The position numbers and the translations under genes were made by a program. Shown here in pieces: positions 35,197-44,476 of a stretch of 64,000 nucleotides of DNA. The stretch covers positions 10,315 through 74,314 of the forward strand of contig CBFHLR010000016.1 in the NCBI GenBank assembly GCA_965656715.1, read 5' to 3'. The notes under the pieces were generated by a model. That model was not told where the DNA came from. It saw only the letters and a program-made list of their open reading frames with translations, and did not search any database. The stretch comes from Coraliomargarita sp965656715 (GTDB lineage: Bacteria > Verrucomicrobiota > Verrucomicrobiia > Opitutales > Coraliomargaritaceae). Each line of letters starts with the position of its first letter. Position 1 is the first letter of the stretch.

Positions 35197-36876
35197 TTAT
35201 TCACGTTCTACCGATAGGCGGTAGAAGCATTGAGCCTCTGTGAGGTCTAAGATGCTGGCACACTGTATTGCAGTTGCTGAATTACTTGAGATGCGATCGC
35301 CAATGGGGATCCAGCTCGCATTCGCGTCTCCTATGTCTGTGCAAGCCATCACTTGGTAGTGTCGATTGGGCTGTCCCGTCCAATCCAAGCGCAGGCTGCT
35401 TGTGTTGGCATCGAGTGTCATCGTTAACCTCAGGAAATCCTGTGAGTCGCTCAGGTCGGTTCCTGCGGTCCATTCATCCTGATTGCTAAGGCCATCGCCA
35501 TCGCTGTCATCGAATCCGGTCGTCACAAGAGTGCCCAGCATGTCTCGTTCGAGTTGGTCGGGCAGCCCGTCGGAGTCTGTGTCTCCGGCAGGTCTATCTG
35601 TGGAGCTGCCACTTTCGCCTTGGAAGCTCGGCCATGCCTGGCCGGGACTTGGCGCAGGGCTATCGATCTGCGCGATATAGACATTGCCGTCATACGATGC
35701 GTAGACGATTTCAAGCTTACCATCCTGGTCCAAATCGCCAGCTGCAGGAGTGGCTTCGATCCAATCATTGGCAGTCAGTGCGATGTCATCAATGGCGTCG
35801 CCATTGGATGACCAAATCCGCACAGTGTTATCCCGCGAGGGTGCGAGCACATCGAGCGCTCCATCTGCGTCTACGTCGACGAGTATGGGAGAGCCGACGA
35901 TTCCGGACGCTGCTGCTTGAGGCCAGCCGCTGAGTAAGATGCCTGTGCTGGAGTAGCAGTAAACGTTTCCGGATAAGTCGGCAACGACGAGTTCCGGCTT
36001 GGCGTCGCCTCTGAGGTCGGCGACCGCGACAGATGCGACAATTGCTTGTCCAATGGTTATCGGGAAGCCTGGCATTAGCACTCCCTTGCGATCCCACGCA
36101 TAGACTTTTCCATCGCCTGAGCCGATAATGGTTTCCAGTTCGTAGTCACCATCCAAGTCCGCGGAGCTGACACTCGGATAGATCCAATCTCCGGTGGCTT
36201 GGGGCCATCCAGGTAGTGACGTGCCATCGAGTCGAAAGGCTTGAAGCGTATTTGCAGTCGTGCCGATCAGTATCTCGAGGGAGCCATCGTAGTCGAAGTC
36301 GACCACCGTGGGCGTCGACGCCAGTAGCCAGCTGCCAAACTGGTCCGGTTTGCCTCCCAGGTCGATCGGCCAGCCGCTGAGGTTGGTGCCGGATCCATCT
36401 AATAGGTAAAGACGACTCGAGCCGGTATGCACCAACATCTCGTCCGCTCCATCTGCGTCGACATCTATCAGGCGTATGTCGGATTTGATGCTGCCGTTCA
36501 ATTGTATCGGGAAGCCTTCTTTGCTAAGGCCATTGAGACTCCATGCGTGGAGCTTTCCATCGTTGTCACCGACGACCACGTCGAGTTGACCGTCACCATC
36601 GATGTCGCCGATATTCGGTGAGCTGCGCTGAAAGAGAGCCGTTGCTTGAGGCCAGCCATCGAGTGTCGTGCCGGTGTGATCGAGGATGGTGACTTGTCCG
36701 ATGAGGCTGCCAATCAGTATTTCGGTGTCACCATCTTGGTCGATGTCACGTAAGATGGGGGAGGCTGTGATTGGGCTGTTTAAGTTGACTGTCTGCACTG
36801 AGACCGAAGCGTATAGACTGCTTGCGATGGAGAGTAAGCAAGCAACAGCTGATGGGTATGATTTGGAGCGTTTCAT
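35197..36876 (-). CDS. Secreted FG-GAP/VCBS beta-propeller protein
   Basis: A 559-residue exported protein with signal peptide (AVACLLSIASSLYASVS). Residues 35-405 are a chain of about seven FG-GAP-like units with the DxDxDGxxE pattern (DIDQDGDTEILIGS, DIDGDGQLDVVVGD, DLDGDYELETIIGSGDG, DVDADGALDVLAPS), each blade also carrying 'G-WPQA'. Together they should fold as one beta-propeller with calcium sites. Two thrombospondin-3 style calcium loops follow (DTDSDGLPDQLE, DSDGDGLSNQDE), then a C-terminal beta domain. Such proteins are cell-surface or extracellular binding proteins. A candidate sigma-54 promoter (37093-37109) is 206 bases upstream. It comes after the flippase gene in the same direction, with 282 bases between. 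Confidence 0.82.
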   Translation of the reverse strand: MKRSKSYPSAVACLLSIASSLYASVSVQTVNLNSPITASPILRDIDQDGDTEILIGSLIGQVTILDHTGTTLDGWPQATALFQRSSPNIGDIDGDGQLDVVVGDNDGKLHAWSLNGLSKEGFPIQLNGSIKSDIRLIDVDADGADEMLVHTGSSRLYLLDGSGTNLSGWPIDLGGKPDQFGSWLLASTPTVVDFDYDGSLEILIGTTANTLQAFRLDGTSLPGWPQATGDWIYPSVSSADLDGDYELETIIGSGDGKVYAWDRKGVLMPGFPITIGQAIVASVAVADLRGDAKPELVVADLSGNVYCYSSTGILLSGWPQAAASGIVGSPILVDVDADGALDVLAPSRDNTVRIWSSNGDAIDDIALTANDWIEATPAAGDLDQDGKLEIVYASYDGNVYIAQIDSPAPSPGQAWPSFQGESGSSTDRPAGDTDSDGLPDQLERDMLGTLVTTGFDDSDGDGLSNQDEWTAGTDLSDSQDFLRLTMTLDANTSSLRLDWTGQPNRHYQVMACTDIGDANASWIPIGDRISSNSATAIQCASILDLTEAQCFYRLSVERE

Positions 36877-37092
36877 ACTTGGCTGAAAGTTGTCAGCGGT
36901 CAGTTGCTGTGGACCACAACGTAGTCCGGCTAACTGATACGTTGTTGTGGCGGGAAGTAGAATGGCGATTAATATCGCTCAAGAGAGTGGAAATTGGCTG
37001 TCTGCATCTAGGTATCTGTCGAGTGTGAGATAAGCGTTTCATTCGTAAGAGTGGAGCGGTGATGATTTAGTAATAGGACGAGGCCATTGATG

Positions 37093-37109
37093 CGCATAAA
37101 CGATGCCAG
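37093..37109 (-). promoter_or_regulatory. Weak sigma-54-like promoter candidate
   Basis: Read on the minus strand: CTGGCATCGTTTATGCG. TGGCA at the -24 position and TGC at the -12 position have the right 10-base spacing. The bases flanking -12 are off consensus. It would place a start near 37082, giving a long leader for the FG-GAP gene. Chance matches of this quality are expected about twice in a window of this size. Confidence 0.25.
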
Positions 37110-37158
37110 TTGTTGTGGTGGTTTCACATCTTGTTGTTTTTAAAGGTATTATGGATGT

Positions 37159-38502
37159 TTAGGCTTGCTCGATTTGCTGCCTTTTTGTAATTTTTACAGG
37201 ACTTTTCTGCATGAACTGACTGCCTTGAGCCGTTCCTGTAAAATCTTCATTTTGGACTGATTTGCCGGATAGAATCCTGCAGGCGATTGCATAATACAGT
37301 TCGGCAGCAATGAGGCTTCCGATGGTGCCCGCAAGCCCAAGGCTCAGCGTTGCTGGGACAAATAAAGCGAGCGCGATGACCGCACTGTGAATACGCAGCC
37401 GCGCGGTTAACTGAGCGCCGTTGGCATGTAGTATTTGGGTGGCGATCATTTGGCAACTCGTCAGCGCATCCAGCCCAGCATAGAGCAGCGCCATGTAGAG
37501 CAAATGACCGGCGCCTTGCAGCTCCACTCCGAATAGCAGACCGGTAATATGAGTGCCGTAAGCTATGCTTAGGACGCATGCAGCGCTCGAGCAAAGGACG
37601 ACTAGGAGAAGCGTGAGGCGATACGTCTTCTGAAAGGTAAGTTCGCGGGCTTGGTTTGCATAGAGTGCAAGTCGCGGCCTCAGTAGATTGCTGATCGCCA
37701 TGGTGAGTAGACGAATGGGTCCAATTAAGGTCCAGAGAACTCCAAAGTGGGCCAGTGTTTCAACACTGGCGATCGAGCCCAGTAAGTAAGGCTGTATTCG
37801 AGAGCAGGCACTATTCGCAATCGATCCGCGCAGTATTGATTTGCTGTCTTGCTTCGCTTGTTTGACCGCTTCAATGGATTCTCTAGTTGCTTCAGGTCGT
37901 AGTGGTTTTGCGACAGATCTCATGCGAAGCCAACCATAGAGCGAGCCTATGCACGCGCCCCACCAATAGGCTGAGAGTATGGACCAGTCGTTCAGCCAGA
38001 GAACGAGTGTGGTGAGCACATGTAGCAGGCAACTCGTGGTATCTGCGAGCAGTGCGTGCGAGAGTTTGAACTCCATTTGCATGCGTGTGCGGGCTGCGTT
38101 CTGCAGCAGTAGCATGCTGGCTGTGCCAAGAAAGCCGAGTGCAGTTACGGCAGAGAGCACTCCGAGCGGAGCTAGTGCTGCCATGAGCAGGCAGCCAGAG
38201 AAGAAAAACACCAACGCGGTGCGCTCCACACCGCGTTGGGCCCATTGGCAAAGCGATCCATATACTGCTGGGCATGCTCCAGTGCCACGGTTCAGTAATG
38301 GAGTTAAATAGCTTGCACTAGGGATAAGTTGGAAGATGACGTTGGTCGTCACATAAAGTATATAAGTCGCGAAGATCTCTGGTCCGCCTAAGCGTGCGAT
38401 TGCGAGTCCGCATGCGAACCGAAAGGCGGAGATCAGCGCGCTATCCGCGAGCCCATAGAACTTGTCCGTGTTCTGAAATATTTTTGCTCCTGTGATCATC
38501 AT
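37159..38502 (-). CDS. Wzx-like polysaccharide flippase
   Basis: A polytopic membrane protein of about 447 residues in the MATE/Wzx (oligosaccharide flippase) superfamily, with about 12 hydrophobic helices and few charged loops (ATYILYVTTNVIFQLIPSASY, LTMAISNLLRPRLALYANQA, GLAGTIGSLIAAELYYAIAC). It would move the lipid-linked repeat unit across the inner membrane. I start it at ATG 38502, which overlaps the TGA of the upstream GT4 gene (ATGA), rather than at 38535. It is the last gene of the polysaccharide run before the FG-GAP gene. Confidence 0.85.
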   Translation of the reverse strand: MMITGAKIFQNTDKFYGLADSALISAFRFACGLAIARLGGPEIFATYILYVTTNVIFQLIPSASYLTPLLNRGTGACPAVYGSLCQWAQRGVERTALVFFFSGCLLMAALAPLGVLSAVTALGFLGTASMLLLQNAARTRMQMEFKLSHALLADTTSCLLHVLTTLVLWLNDWSILSAYWWGACIGSLYGWLRMRSVAKPLRPEATRESIEAVKQAKQDSKSILRGSIANSACSRIQPYLLGSIASVETLAHFGVLWTLIGPIRLLTMAISNLLRPRLALYANQARELTFQKTYRLTLLLVVLCSSAACVLSIAYGTHITGLLFGVELQGAGHLLYMALLYAGLDALTSCQMIATQILHANGAQLTARLRIHSAVIALALFVPATLSLGLAGTIGSLIAAELYYAIACRILSGKSVQNEDFTGTAQGSQFMQKSPVKITKRQQIEQA

Positions 38503-39704
38503 GCTTGCGACTTGTTCAGGATGTCCTGGAAACATTTGACTAGGTGCTGGGCATGTGCACGAGGGATGTAGTTGACTTCGTAGATGCTTCGGCTGCGTCT
38601 GCCCATATCGTATCCGCGTTTTGGATACGATAAGAGCTCATCGATTCTTTGATGGAGTGCATTCACGTCTTCGGCTTCGACGAGGTAGCCGCTTTCGCCG
38701 TGTGCTACGATTTTTGCTGGGCCGCCCAGCTTGCTCGCAATCACTGGGATGCCGGCGCCCATGGCTTCGATAATTGTCAGCCCGAAGGGTTCGGCCCATA
38801 CGGAGGGGCATACCAGCAGGTCGGACTGTCTTAAATGTTTCAATGTGTCCGCATGGGAGAGTGCGCCGTGAAAGACAACGCTCGGGTCGCCCTCGGCTTG
38901 TGCGATGAGTGCGGCTTGCTCAGGGCCGCTTCCGACGATGTTCAATTGTGCATTGGCGCGGGTTGGTTCGCTGAGTCGCTTCCATGCATTCAATAGAATG
39001 TGTGCGCCTTTTTCCTGCACGAGTCGGCCTACAAAGCTTACATGAATTCGTTGACTGCGTCGTTTCGGCTGTGTTTCAGTGATGGGATCCGGGCATGCGT
39101 TTGGGATGACCGACATACGCTCTAGAGAGAGCCCCATTTCGATATGGCGCTGCATGACCTCTTGGCTTGGGCAGATGTAGTGATCGACTCTGTCGGTGAA
39201 TTGACCGTTCTGCCAATTACGGTCGATCAGATGTTTCCAGGTCAGGGTTCCCGCCAGACTGTTGTTGTAACAACGATGCTTGAGGGCTGGATAGGTATGG
39301 CCTGGCTTGCACAAGGTGCATTCATGGCCGTCGCGTCTATAGGTCGCGGCTGCGCAACCGAGGCGATAGTTGTGGAGGGTTTGAACGACTGGGATGTTGA
39401 GGCGTTGATGCACCGAGTAAATGGATGGGCTGAGTAGCGGAAACCAATTGTGCACATGGCTGATGTCCGGGCGCTCCTGCTCTAGGAATTTCGAAACACG
39501 CGTTGCGGAAGACTTGCTGTAGGCAGCGCCGAGAGCGGTGCGAACTTTGGTGCTGAGTTTGTTGTCCCCCAGAACCTCCGAGTTGGAAACATGATAGGTC
39601 GCTACCTCATGGCCCAACTCATGCAAGGCATCAACCTCGAGCTCGAACATACTGTCCTCGCCACCACGCGTTTGGTAGCTGTTATGAAAGACGGCGATTT
39701 TCAT
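38499..39704 (-). CDS. Glycosyltransferase family 4
   Basis: A 401-residue GT-B glycosyltransferase. The N-terminus MKIAVFHNSYQTRGGEDSMFELEV shows the GGxE acceptor-side glycine motif. In the C-terminal domain VSFVGRLVQEKGAHILLNAW, LLVCPSVWAEPFGLTIIEAMGAGIPVIAS (the EPFGLxxxEAM donor-binding motif) and GESGYLVEAEDV are standard GT4 signatures. A cysteine cluster (HECTLCKPGH, about 130) is unusual and could bind a metal. It overlaps the HTTM gene before it (23 bases) and the flippase after it (4 bases), so all are co-translated. Confidence 0.92.
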   Translation of the reverse strand: MKIAVFHNSYQTRGGEDSMFELEVDALHELGHEVATYHVSNSEVLGDNKLSTKVRTALGAAYSKSSATRVSKFLEQERPDISHVHNWFPLLSPSIYSVHQRLNIPVVQTLHNYRLGCAAATYRRDGHECTLCKPGHTYPALKHRCYNNSLAGTLTWKHLIDRNWQNGQFTDRVDHYICPSQEVMQRHIEMGLSLERMSVIPNACPDPITETQPKRRSQRIHVSFVGRLVQEKGAHILLNAWKRLSEPTRANAQLNIVGSGPEQAALIAQAEGDPSVVFHGALSHADTLKHLRQSDLLVCPSVWAEPFGLTIIEAMGAGIPVIASKLGGPAKIVAHGESGYLVEAEDVNALHQRIDELLSYPKRGYDMGRRSRSIYEVNYIPRAHAQHLVKCFQDILNKSQA

Positions 39705-40806
39705 CTAGAATAAGTGTATTGTTGGCCATTGTTGAAGCACCAGAGCCCATAAGGTAGAGCTTGAATCCTCCAAGTGCTATCAGCGTGATCCATACGCATA
39801 AATCGAAACACAACTCAGTGGTCGCTGTTGGAAATAGAACTGTCCGGAGTGGTCCTAGCCCTTCGAACCAAACAGGCGCGAGTCGAAGAGATACTAATAC
39901 CAGTGCACTCAGGATGAGAGTGCGAATGTTCAGGTTTATCCGAGCGAACAGGACGGCCGGAACCAGAAATGGCAGGTAGCCGAAGAGCTGATATGGAAAT
40001 GCGATATTCAGCAGTAGTGTGGTGCCCGCGTGGAACGAGCAGGCCACGATGCACCATGCAATCCAGAATCGCTTACCGAGCAGCAGGCAAATGAACGGGC
40101 TCAACTCAAACAGCACGGCACTGTAGTCCATACATTCCAGTGCAAGCTTAGGTAAGTTTGTAATGTAGGGGGCTAGGAATGCGTCTCTGCCTAGATTGTA
40201 GTAGCCTGAGAAATACCAGCTTAGGAAGCCGCTGGTGTTCATGTCGAAATCGAGCCATTTAAGGCTCTTCTCGAAGCCTGCTGTGAACATTCCAAAGCTG
40301 AGAAGAACCGCTAAGAGTGTGCTGCAAGGGATTGGTAGTTTAAACCGATCATTGATTGGTGCACTTCCCCAATGGCCCAGCGAAAAGCTGAAAAAGCACA
40401 GTAGAAACAAGTGTGCGACGTGGTCGATTTTTCCAAAGCTATACTCGAAGCTGGTGATGACTATGTGCAGTGCACAGAAGAGCAGCCCAGAAAAGCGTGG
40501 GCGATAGCCGCAAATTAGCAGTGCAGCGCTCACGATCAGCAATGTCTGTGTGAGTTGGAAGAACCATAGTGGTGGAAATTCGTTTAAGAATATTGCGACT
40601 GAGAGTGGTGCCGGATCATACCATGCATTTGGCATTGTGGATATCCAGTTGTAGTCAGGCATGTATAAGAGCAGATAGACCGCTGGCAGTAGTATGCGAA
40701 ATACACGAATGGCCTGATCGGAGAGTTCGGATGCCTGAATGATCCGTTTCCAGCAGGATTCATACAGTGCGACTAATGACTTAAAGTTGAATGATAATGA
40801 GTTCAT
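39682..40806 (-). CDS. HTTM-like (gamma-carboxylase-related) membrane protein
   Basis: A 374-residue polytopic membrane protein with about 8-9 helices. RILLPAVYLLLYMPDY, AWYDPAPLSVAIFLNEFPPLWFF, LICGYRPRFSGLLF and FGKIDHVAHLFLLCFFSFSLGH match the HTTM / vitamin-K-dependent carboxylase-like family, which often sits beside DCC thiol oxidoreductases, as it does here (41495-41902). The catalytic lysine of true gamma-carboxylases is not evident to me. It is embedded in the polysaccharide locus, overlapping genes on both sides (26 and 23 bases). Its role in the locus is unknown. Confidence 0.75.
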   Translation of the reverse strand: MNSLSFNFKSLVALYESCWKRIIQASELSDQAIRVFRILLPAVYLLLYMPDYNWISTMPNAWYDPAPLSVAIFLNEFPPLWFFQLTQTLLIVSAALLICGYRPRFSGLLFCALHIVITSFEYSFGKIDHVAHLFLLCFFSFSLGHWGSAPINDRFKLPIPCSTLLAVLLSFGMFTAGFEKSLKWLDFDMNTSGFLSWYFSGYYNLGRDAFLAPYITNLPKLALECMDYSAVLFELSPFICLLLGKRFWIAWCIVACSFHAGTTLLLNIAFPYQLFGYLPFLVPAVLFARINLNIRTLILSALVLVSLRLAPVWFEGLGPLRTVLFPTATTELCFDLCVWITLIALGGFKLYLMGSGASTMANNTLILDENRRLS

Positions 40807-41410
40807 CGGTTTCCTCCGTGATCCAGGTTCTGGTTTCTATGTCTCCTGTTACAGAGACTTTTTCAAGTTGTAGGGCGGTATATTGCTGGTTGAATCGTGA
40901 ATGCAGTTGCTCGCGGTAAACTGCTTGATGCGCACTTGTCGCGCCCGGTTGCCGATAGCGTGCAATCTGCAAGTCTGTGCCACGGAGTTTCAGCTCTTTT
41001 TGGCTGTTCCTATTTAGTCCAAAGTGATTCGAAAAGATGACGTAGAGATATTGTGGATGTGCTGCCTGTGTNNNNNNNNNNNNNNNNNNNNNNNNNNNNN
41101 NNNNNNNNNNNNNNNNNNNNNNNNNNNNNNNNNNNNNNNNNNNNNNNNNNNNNNNNNNNNNNNNNNNNGTAAGCTCGAGCAGATCCAACGGCTCCTTTGC
41201 ACCCGTAGCGTCGATTCCATAGGCTCGATAATGCACGAACTGATAGGTCCCGTCACTTAAGTCTAGCTTGCCGCTACCGCTAGGCATGATCACTGCCGGG
41301 TAGGGCTCAGTGATCAGCAGTGTCACTGCGAATGGAATGCAAAGAGCTGCTGCTAGGATGCCTGTGAATCGGTAGCTGGGTATGGATTGGTGAGTGGCTG
41401 GGGTTTTCAT
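40781..41410 (-). CDS. Unknown membrane-anchored protein (interrupted by assembly gap)
   Basis: A protein of about 209 residues, 33 of them unknown because 97 N lie within. The N-terminus has one membrane helix or uncleaved signal (FTGILAAALCIPFAVTLLIT, residues 14-33). The readable parts contain SGSGKLDLSDGTYQFVHYRAYG and, after the gap, PQYLYVIFSNHFGLNRNSQKELKLRGTDL and ITEETDELIIIQL. No known domain is recognised. The two sides are in one frame only if the gap length is right. It overlaps the HTTM gene by 26 bases, suggesting the two proteins act together. Confidence 0.6.
   Translation of the reverse strand: MKTPATHQSIPSYRFTGILAAALCIPFAVTLLITEPYPAVIMPSGSGKLDLSDGTYQFVHYRAYGIDATGAKEPLDLLELXXXXXXXXXXXXXXXXXXXXXXXXXXXXXXXXXTQAAHPQYLYVIFSNHFGLNRNSQKELKLRGTDLQIARYRQPGATSAHQAVYREQLHSRFNQQYTALQLEKVSVTGDIETRTWITEETDELIIIQL
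41072..41168. other. Assembly gap (97 N)
   Basis: 97 undetermined bases within the gene at 40781-41410. Everything said about that gene's middle third is unsupported. Confidence 1.
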
Positions 41411-41494
41411 TTGGAACTCCTATGTTGAGCTTGTGACGATAAATTGAGACTGTGTGGTTGCTTCTGGGGCGAAGTCGTTTCCTTATTAAGGTAA

Positions 41495-41902
41495 ATGGAT
41501 GAGTCGTCTGAAAATGTGGTCTACTTTGACGGGGTGTGTAATCTCTGTAACCGCGCAGTGGATTTCATTATCCGGCATGATTCGGGCGCGCGGATTCGCT
41601 TTGCGTCGTTGCAGTCCGCACATGGGCAAGAGGTGCTCCAGCGGCTCGGGCTTTCGCTTGATGAGTTAAAGACAATCGTCTTTGAGCAGGACGGAGTCTT
41701 GTATGTGAAATCCGACGCAGCCTTGAGGATTGCAGCGATGCTGGACGGCCCTGTGCGCATGCTCGGATGCTGCCATTGGATTCCTCGCTGTGTGCGCGAC
41801 CCCTTGTATATGTTCATATCGAAGAATCGATATCGCTGGTTCGGCAAGAAATCCTCTTGTCGATTGCCGAGCCCCGATGAAGTGAAACGGTTCATAGATT
41901 GA
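41495..41902 (+). CDS. DCC-family thiol oxidoreductase (DUF393)
   Basis: A 135-residue thioredoxin-like protein of the DCC family, named for the D-x-x-C-x-x-C motif seen here as YFDGVCNLCNRAVDFI (residues 9-24). RIRFASLQS and the C-terminal RWFGKKSSCRLPS are also standard. It probably reduces or forms disulfides; the physiological partner is usually an adjacent HTTM membrane protein, present at 39682-40806. It is the only plus-strand gene inside the polysaccharide locus and ends 3 bases short of the convergent O-antigen ligase gene. Confidence 0.88.
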   Translation: MDESSENVVYFDGVCNLCNRAVDFIIRHDSGARIRFASLQSAHGQEVLQRLGLSLDELKTIVFEQDGVLYVKSDAALRIAAMLDGPVRMLGCCHWIPRCVRDPLYMFISKNRYRWFGKKSSCRLPSPDEVKRFID

Positions 41903-41905
41903 TCC

Positions 41906-43213
41906 TTATGCTGCCTTGTCGCTGGGTTCGTTGAATTCATGCTCGACCCGATTGTGGTCGATGTTGCCGATGAGAATAACGGTCCATGCGAGCGTTAAGA
42001 ATACGAAGGTGTCGAAGCGCAGGAAGTAGCTTTGAGCGAGGGCGTAGGTCGCCAGGTAGCTCAGGCTAGTTGCATAGAGTGCGGCGATGGCTTTGCGCTG
42101 TCGCGTTCCCGGGGGACCTTTAACTTCAGGCCAGCGTTTGTAGAGTTTTGCTGGGAAGGCCATGAGTAGGGCGGCGAGTCCGATCACTCCCAAGTCCACC
42201 CACAGGTCCAGGTAGGCATTGTGGCTTTGGCGTGGGTTCCAAGTGTGAACCAGCTCACGCCCTTTGCCCTCAGTCCAGAAGGCTCCATAGCCACTGCCGA
42301 AGATGGGTTTCTTCATGCCTTCGACGAACACGATAGTCCATACTTCATCACGACCTGAGAGGGATTCGTCGCGCCCAGTTATATCAAATGCCGCCGATTT
42401 GAGTGTGCTCCATCCGATGAGACTGCAGATGATAATTACTGAAAGCAGCAGGATCTGTTGCATGCCGCGCTTGTAACGATTGCAAACCAGCAATGCATAC
42501 AGCCCGATCGCTAAGAGCGTTGTGACTAGCGTGGTGATGGATTGAGCCATGAGGAGGCTCAGTCCGATGAGTCCCTGTGACAGGCGTAAGGCCACGCAGC
42601 CTTTGATTGTTTTGGTTTGTAAGCCAAGTGAGCAGATCAGTCCGACGGACATGATGGCGGCCAAATTATTGGGGTGGGTTGTAACCCCAGCGAGGCCAGG
42701 TCGCATCGGATTGACCGTATAGGCTTGGCCAAATGCGAAGTGGATCGCCAGAGATGCGAAGGCAATCGCCGTCACACTACTGATGACAATTCGTAACATG
42801 CGGTAAACCGGTGCCCGCGAAGAGTGAACGATCGCATAAAGGGTGATGAGTCCAAATACGAACAGAATACTGCGCTTGAGCGTGAGCATTGTTTCGCCGG
42901 ACCAGAGCACTGACATTGGCACAAGAATGCTGAGGGTCAGCATCGAGCGGTTCATGGTGAGTGTGCTGCCGATGTTTCGGGTAAAGAACATCAATGCGAG
43001 CGATGTCAGTGCGGCTGTGGAGAATAAGACCTGTCGGATAGCCGCTCCTTCAAAGGAGTCAGAATGCAGAATGGGGCTTAAGGGGTTACGAATGCCAATC
43101 GCTGAATAAGTAATCCATGCAAGTATGAGAACCAGCACCCCATGCCGCAGTGGGTGCTGTCGCATGAGTTCCGTCTGACCGAAATCGCTGTGTAACTGTG
43201 TGGTGGCTGTCAT
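41906..43213 (-). CDS. O-antigen ligase / Wzy-type polymerase
   Basis: A 435-residue membrane protein with about 10-12 helices and one large periplasmic loop (about 265-330) that carries GRDESLSGRDEVWTIVFVEGMKKPIFGSGYGAFW and WNPRQSHNAYLDLWVDLGVIGL, the WaaL/Wzy_C signature with its conserved arginine and histidine (SHNAYLD). It either joins finished glycan to a carrier or polymerises the repeat units; sequence alone cannot separate the two. Wzz-like and Wza-like genes lie immediately upstream. Confidence 0.88.
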   Translation of the reverse strand: MTATTQLHSDFGQTELMRQHPLRHGVLVLILAWITYSAIGIRNPLSPILHSDSFEGAAIRQVLFSTAALTSLALMFFTRNIGSTLTMNRSMLTLSILVPMSVLWSGETMLTLKRSILFVFGLITLYAIVHSSRAPVYRMLRIVISSVTAIAFASLAIHFAFGQAYTVNPMRPGLAGVTTHPNNLAAIMSVGLICSLGLQTKTIKGCVALRLSQGLIGLSLLMAQSITTLVTTLLAIGLYALLVCNRYKRGMQQILLLSVIIICSLIGWSTLKSAAFDITGRDESLSGRDEVWTIVFVEGMKKPIFGSGYGAFWTEGKGRELVHTWNPRQSHNAYLDLWVDLGVIGLAALLMAFPAKLYKRWPEVKGPPGTRQRKAIAALYATSLSYLATYALAQSYFLRFDTFVFLTLAWTVILIGNIDHNRVEHEFNEPSDKAA

Positions 43214-43235
43214 TGGTGGCTACAGGCTGACTTGC

Positions 43236-44462
43236 TTAGTGGTTGTTCAATTGCAGCTTGGGGTGCAGTTGTTGGAGGATGGCATTGGTGCGCTCGGCCA
43301 GCTCTGGGGTCGTTTTAAGCTGCCTGAATTGTTGGCTCAGAAGGCACAGGCCGACGGCAAGGATCAGTGAAAGTCCACCGCTGATACCGAGCTCGATCTT
43401 TTTGGAAGGCCCACTGGGGCGGCTGGGAATTGCTGCTTGGCGGATAATTGCAAGATTGCCGATCGGTTGTTCGGCCCGAATCCGATAGATGTCGGCTTTG
43501 GTTGCAATGGTTGCGAGCATGTCGCGTTGGAAACGTGCCTCTTGTTGGAGGCGTGTATAGGCGATGTTGAAGCGGCCGAAGCCATCTGTGCTGACGTCTC
43601 CGATAACGCTTTGCTTGGAGTTGTTCATCTGACGCTCAATGGCAGCATGGCGTGCGCGTGCAGCTTTCACTTCTTGCGATTCTTCGGTGTAGCTGAGCAG
43701 TAACTCCTGCAGGTCCGTATCCAGTTTGTCGCGTTCAGCACGCAGCTCGCGGAGTGCTCTGAGTTGGTTGCTTGCCTGCAGGTCGGTGTCGATCAGCCCG
43801 TAGTTCTCTGCGAGCTCGCCGATACGATGTTCCGTTTCTTCCAAGCGCTTCCGGGCAAGTAAGTAGGCTTTGTCTAGGTGGTCGGCTTGGCTGATCAGTA
43901 ATCTCTGCTCGATCGAACGGCTCACGCGCTCGCATTCCTCAAACATCGTGTTGGCAATGCTGGCTGAAAGCTCTGGATCATTGCTGGTAACACTGATCTT
44001 TATGATACCCTCTTCCGTGGTGCTAACTTCAATCATACTGCGTAAAGCATTGATGACTTCTTCGGAGCGATCGCCCTCCGAGATGTTGCCTGCTAATTGC
44101 GCTTGATGCTTGTTTGCGATTTCGGTGAGCACCGCACGGGACATGATGATGGTGCTGTAGAGGTTCGGGTTAGGTGGGAGCATTAGGTTCCCGGCATTAC
44201 TACGTCCTGCCCGGTCGTCGGTCGCTTCGACGGAGCTCGTGTCGATCGCTGCATCGACTACGGCCTTCTCTCTGGGTAGCAGCACCGCCACCGCAGAGGC
44301 TTCATAGCGATAGGGCATTTGTGCGAGTCGAAGGATGCCGATCAGTATGCCGACGACTAGCACAGTAGTGAATTTCCACTTGTTGCTGAGGATCGCATCA
44401 AGCAGGTCCAAGAATGGCTCTTGCCATGCGACTTTACGGATCTCTGTTTGGTTCTGATTCAT
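43236..44462 (-). CDS. Wzz-like chain-length / polysaccharide co-polymerase protein
   Basis: A 408-residue inner-membrane protein with two transmembrane helices: TM1 (about 34-50, FTTVLVVGILIGIL) and TM2 (about 355-375, LGISGGLSLILAVGLCLL), preceded by the PxxP-like RPSGPSKK motif. The long periplasmic part between has a coiled coil (about 180-280, QADHLDKAYLLARKRLEETEHRIGE). This is the Wzz/GumC layout that sets polymer length. Unlike Wzc it has no C-terminal tyrosine kinase domain, and no separate kinase is encoded in the window. It follows the Wza-like gene by 14 bases. Confidence 0.88.
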   Translation of the reverse strand: MNQNQTEIRKVAWQEPFLDLLDAILSNKWKFTTVLVVGILIGILRLAQMPYRYEASAVAVLLPREKAVVDAAIDTSSVEATDDRAGRSNAGNLMLPPNPNLYSTIIMSRAVLTEIANKHQAQLAGNISEGDRSEEVINALRSMIEVSTTEEGIIKISVTSNDPELSASIANTMFEECERVSRSIEQRLLISQADHLDKAYLLARKRLEETEHRIGELAENYGLIDTDLQASNQLRALRELRAERDKLDTDLQELLLSYTEESQEVKAARARHAAIERQMNNSKQSVIGDVSTDGFGRFNIAYTRLQQEARFQRDMLATIATKADIYRIRAEQPIGNLAIIRQAAIPSRPSGPSKKIELGISGGLSLILAVGLCLLSQQFRQLKTTPELAERTNAILQQLHPKLQLNNH

Positions 44463-44476
44463 CGAAGGATGCTTGC

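Noticed and set aside
40781..41410. Pseudogene status of the gap-containing gene
   Set aside because: Both readable parts are in one frame and show no stop; the only break is missing sequence.
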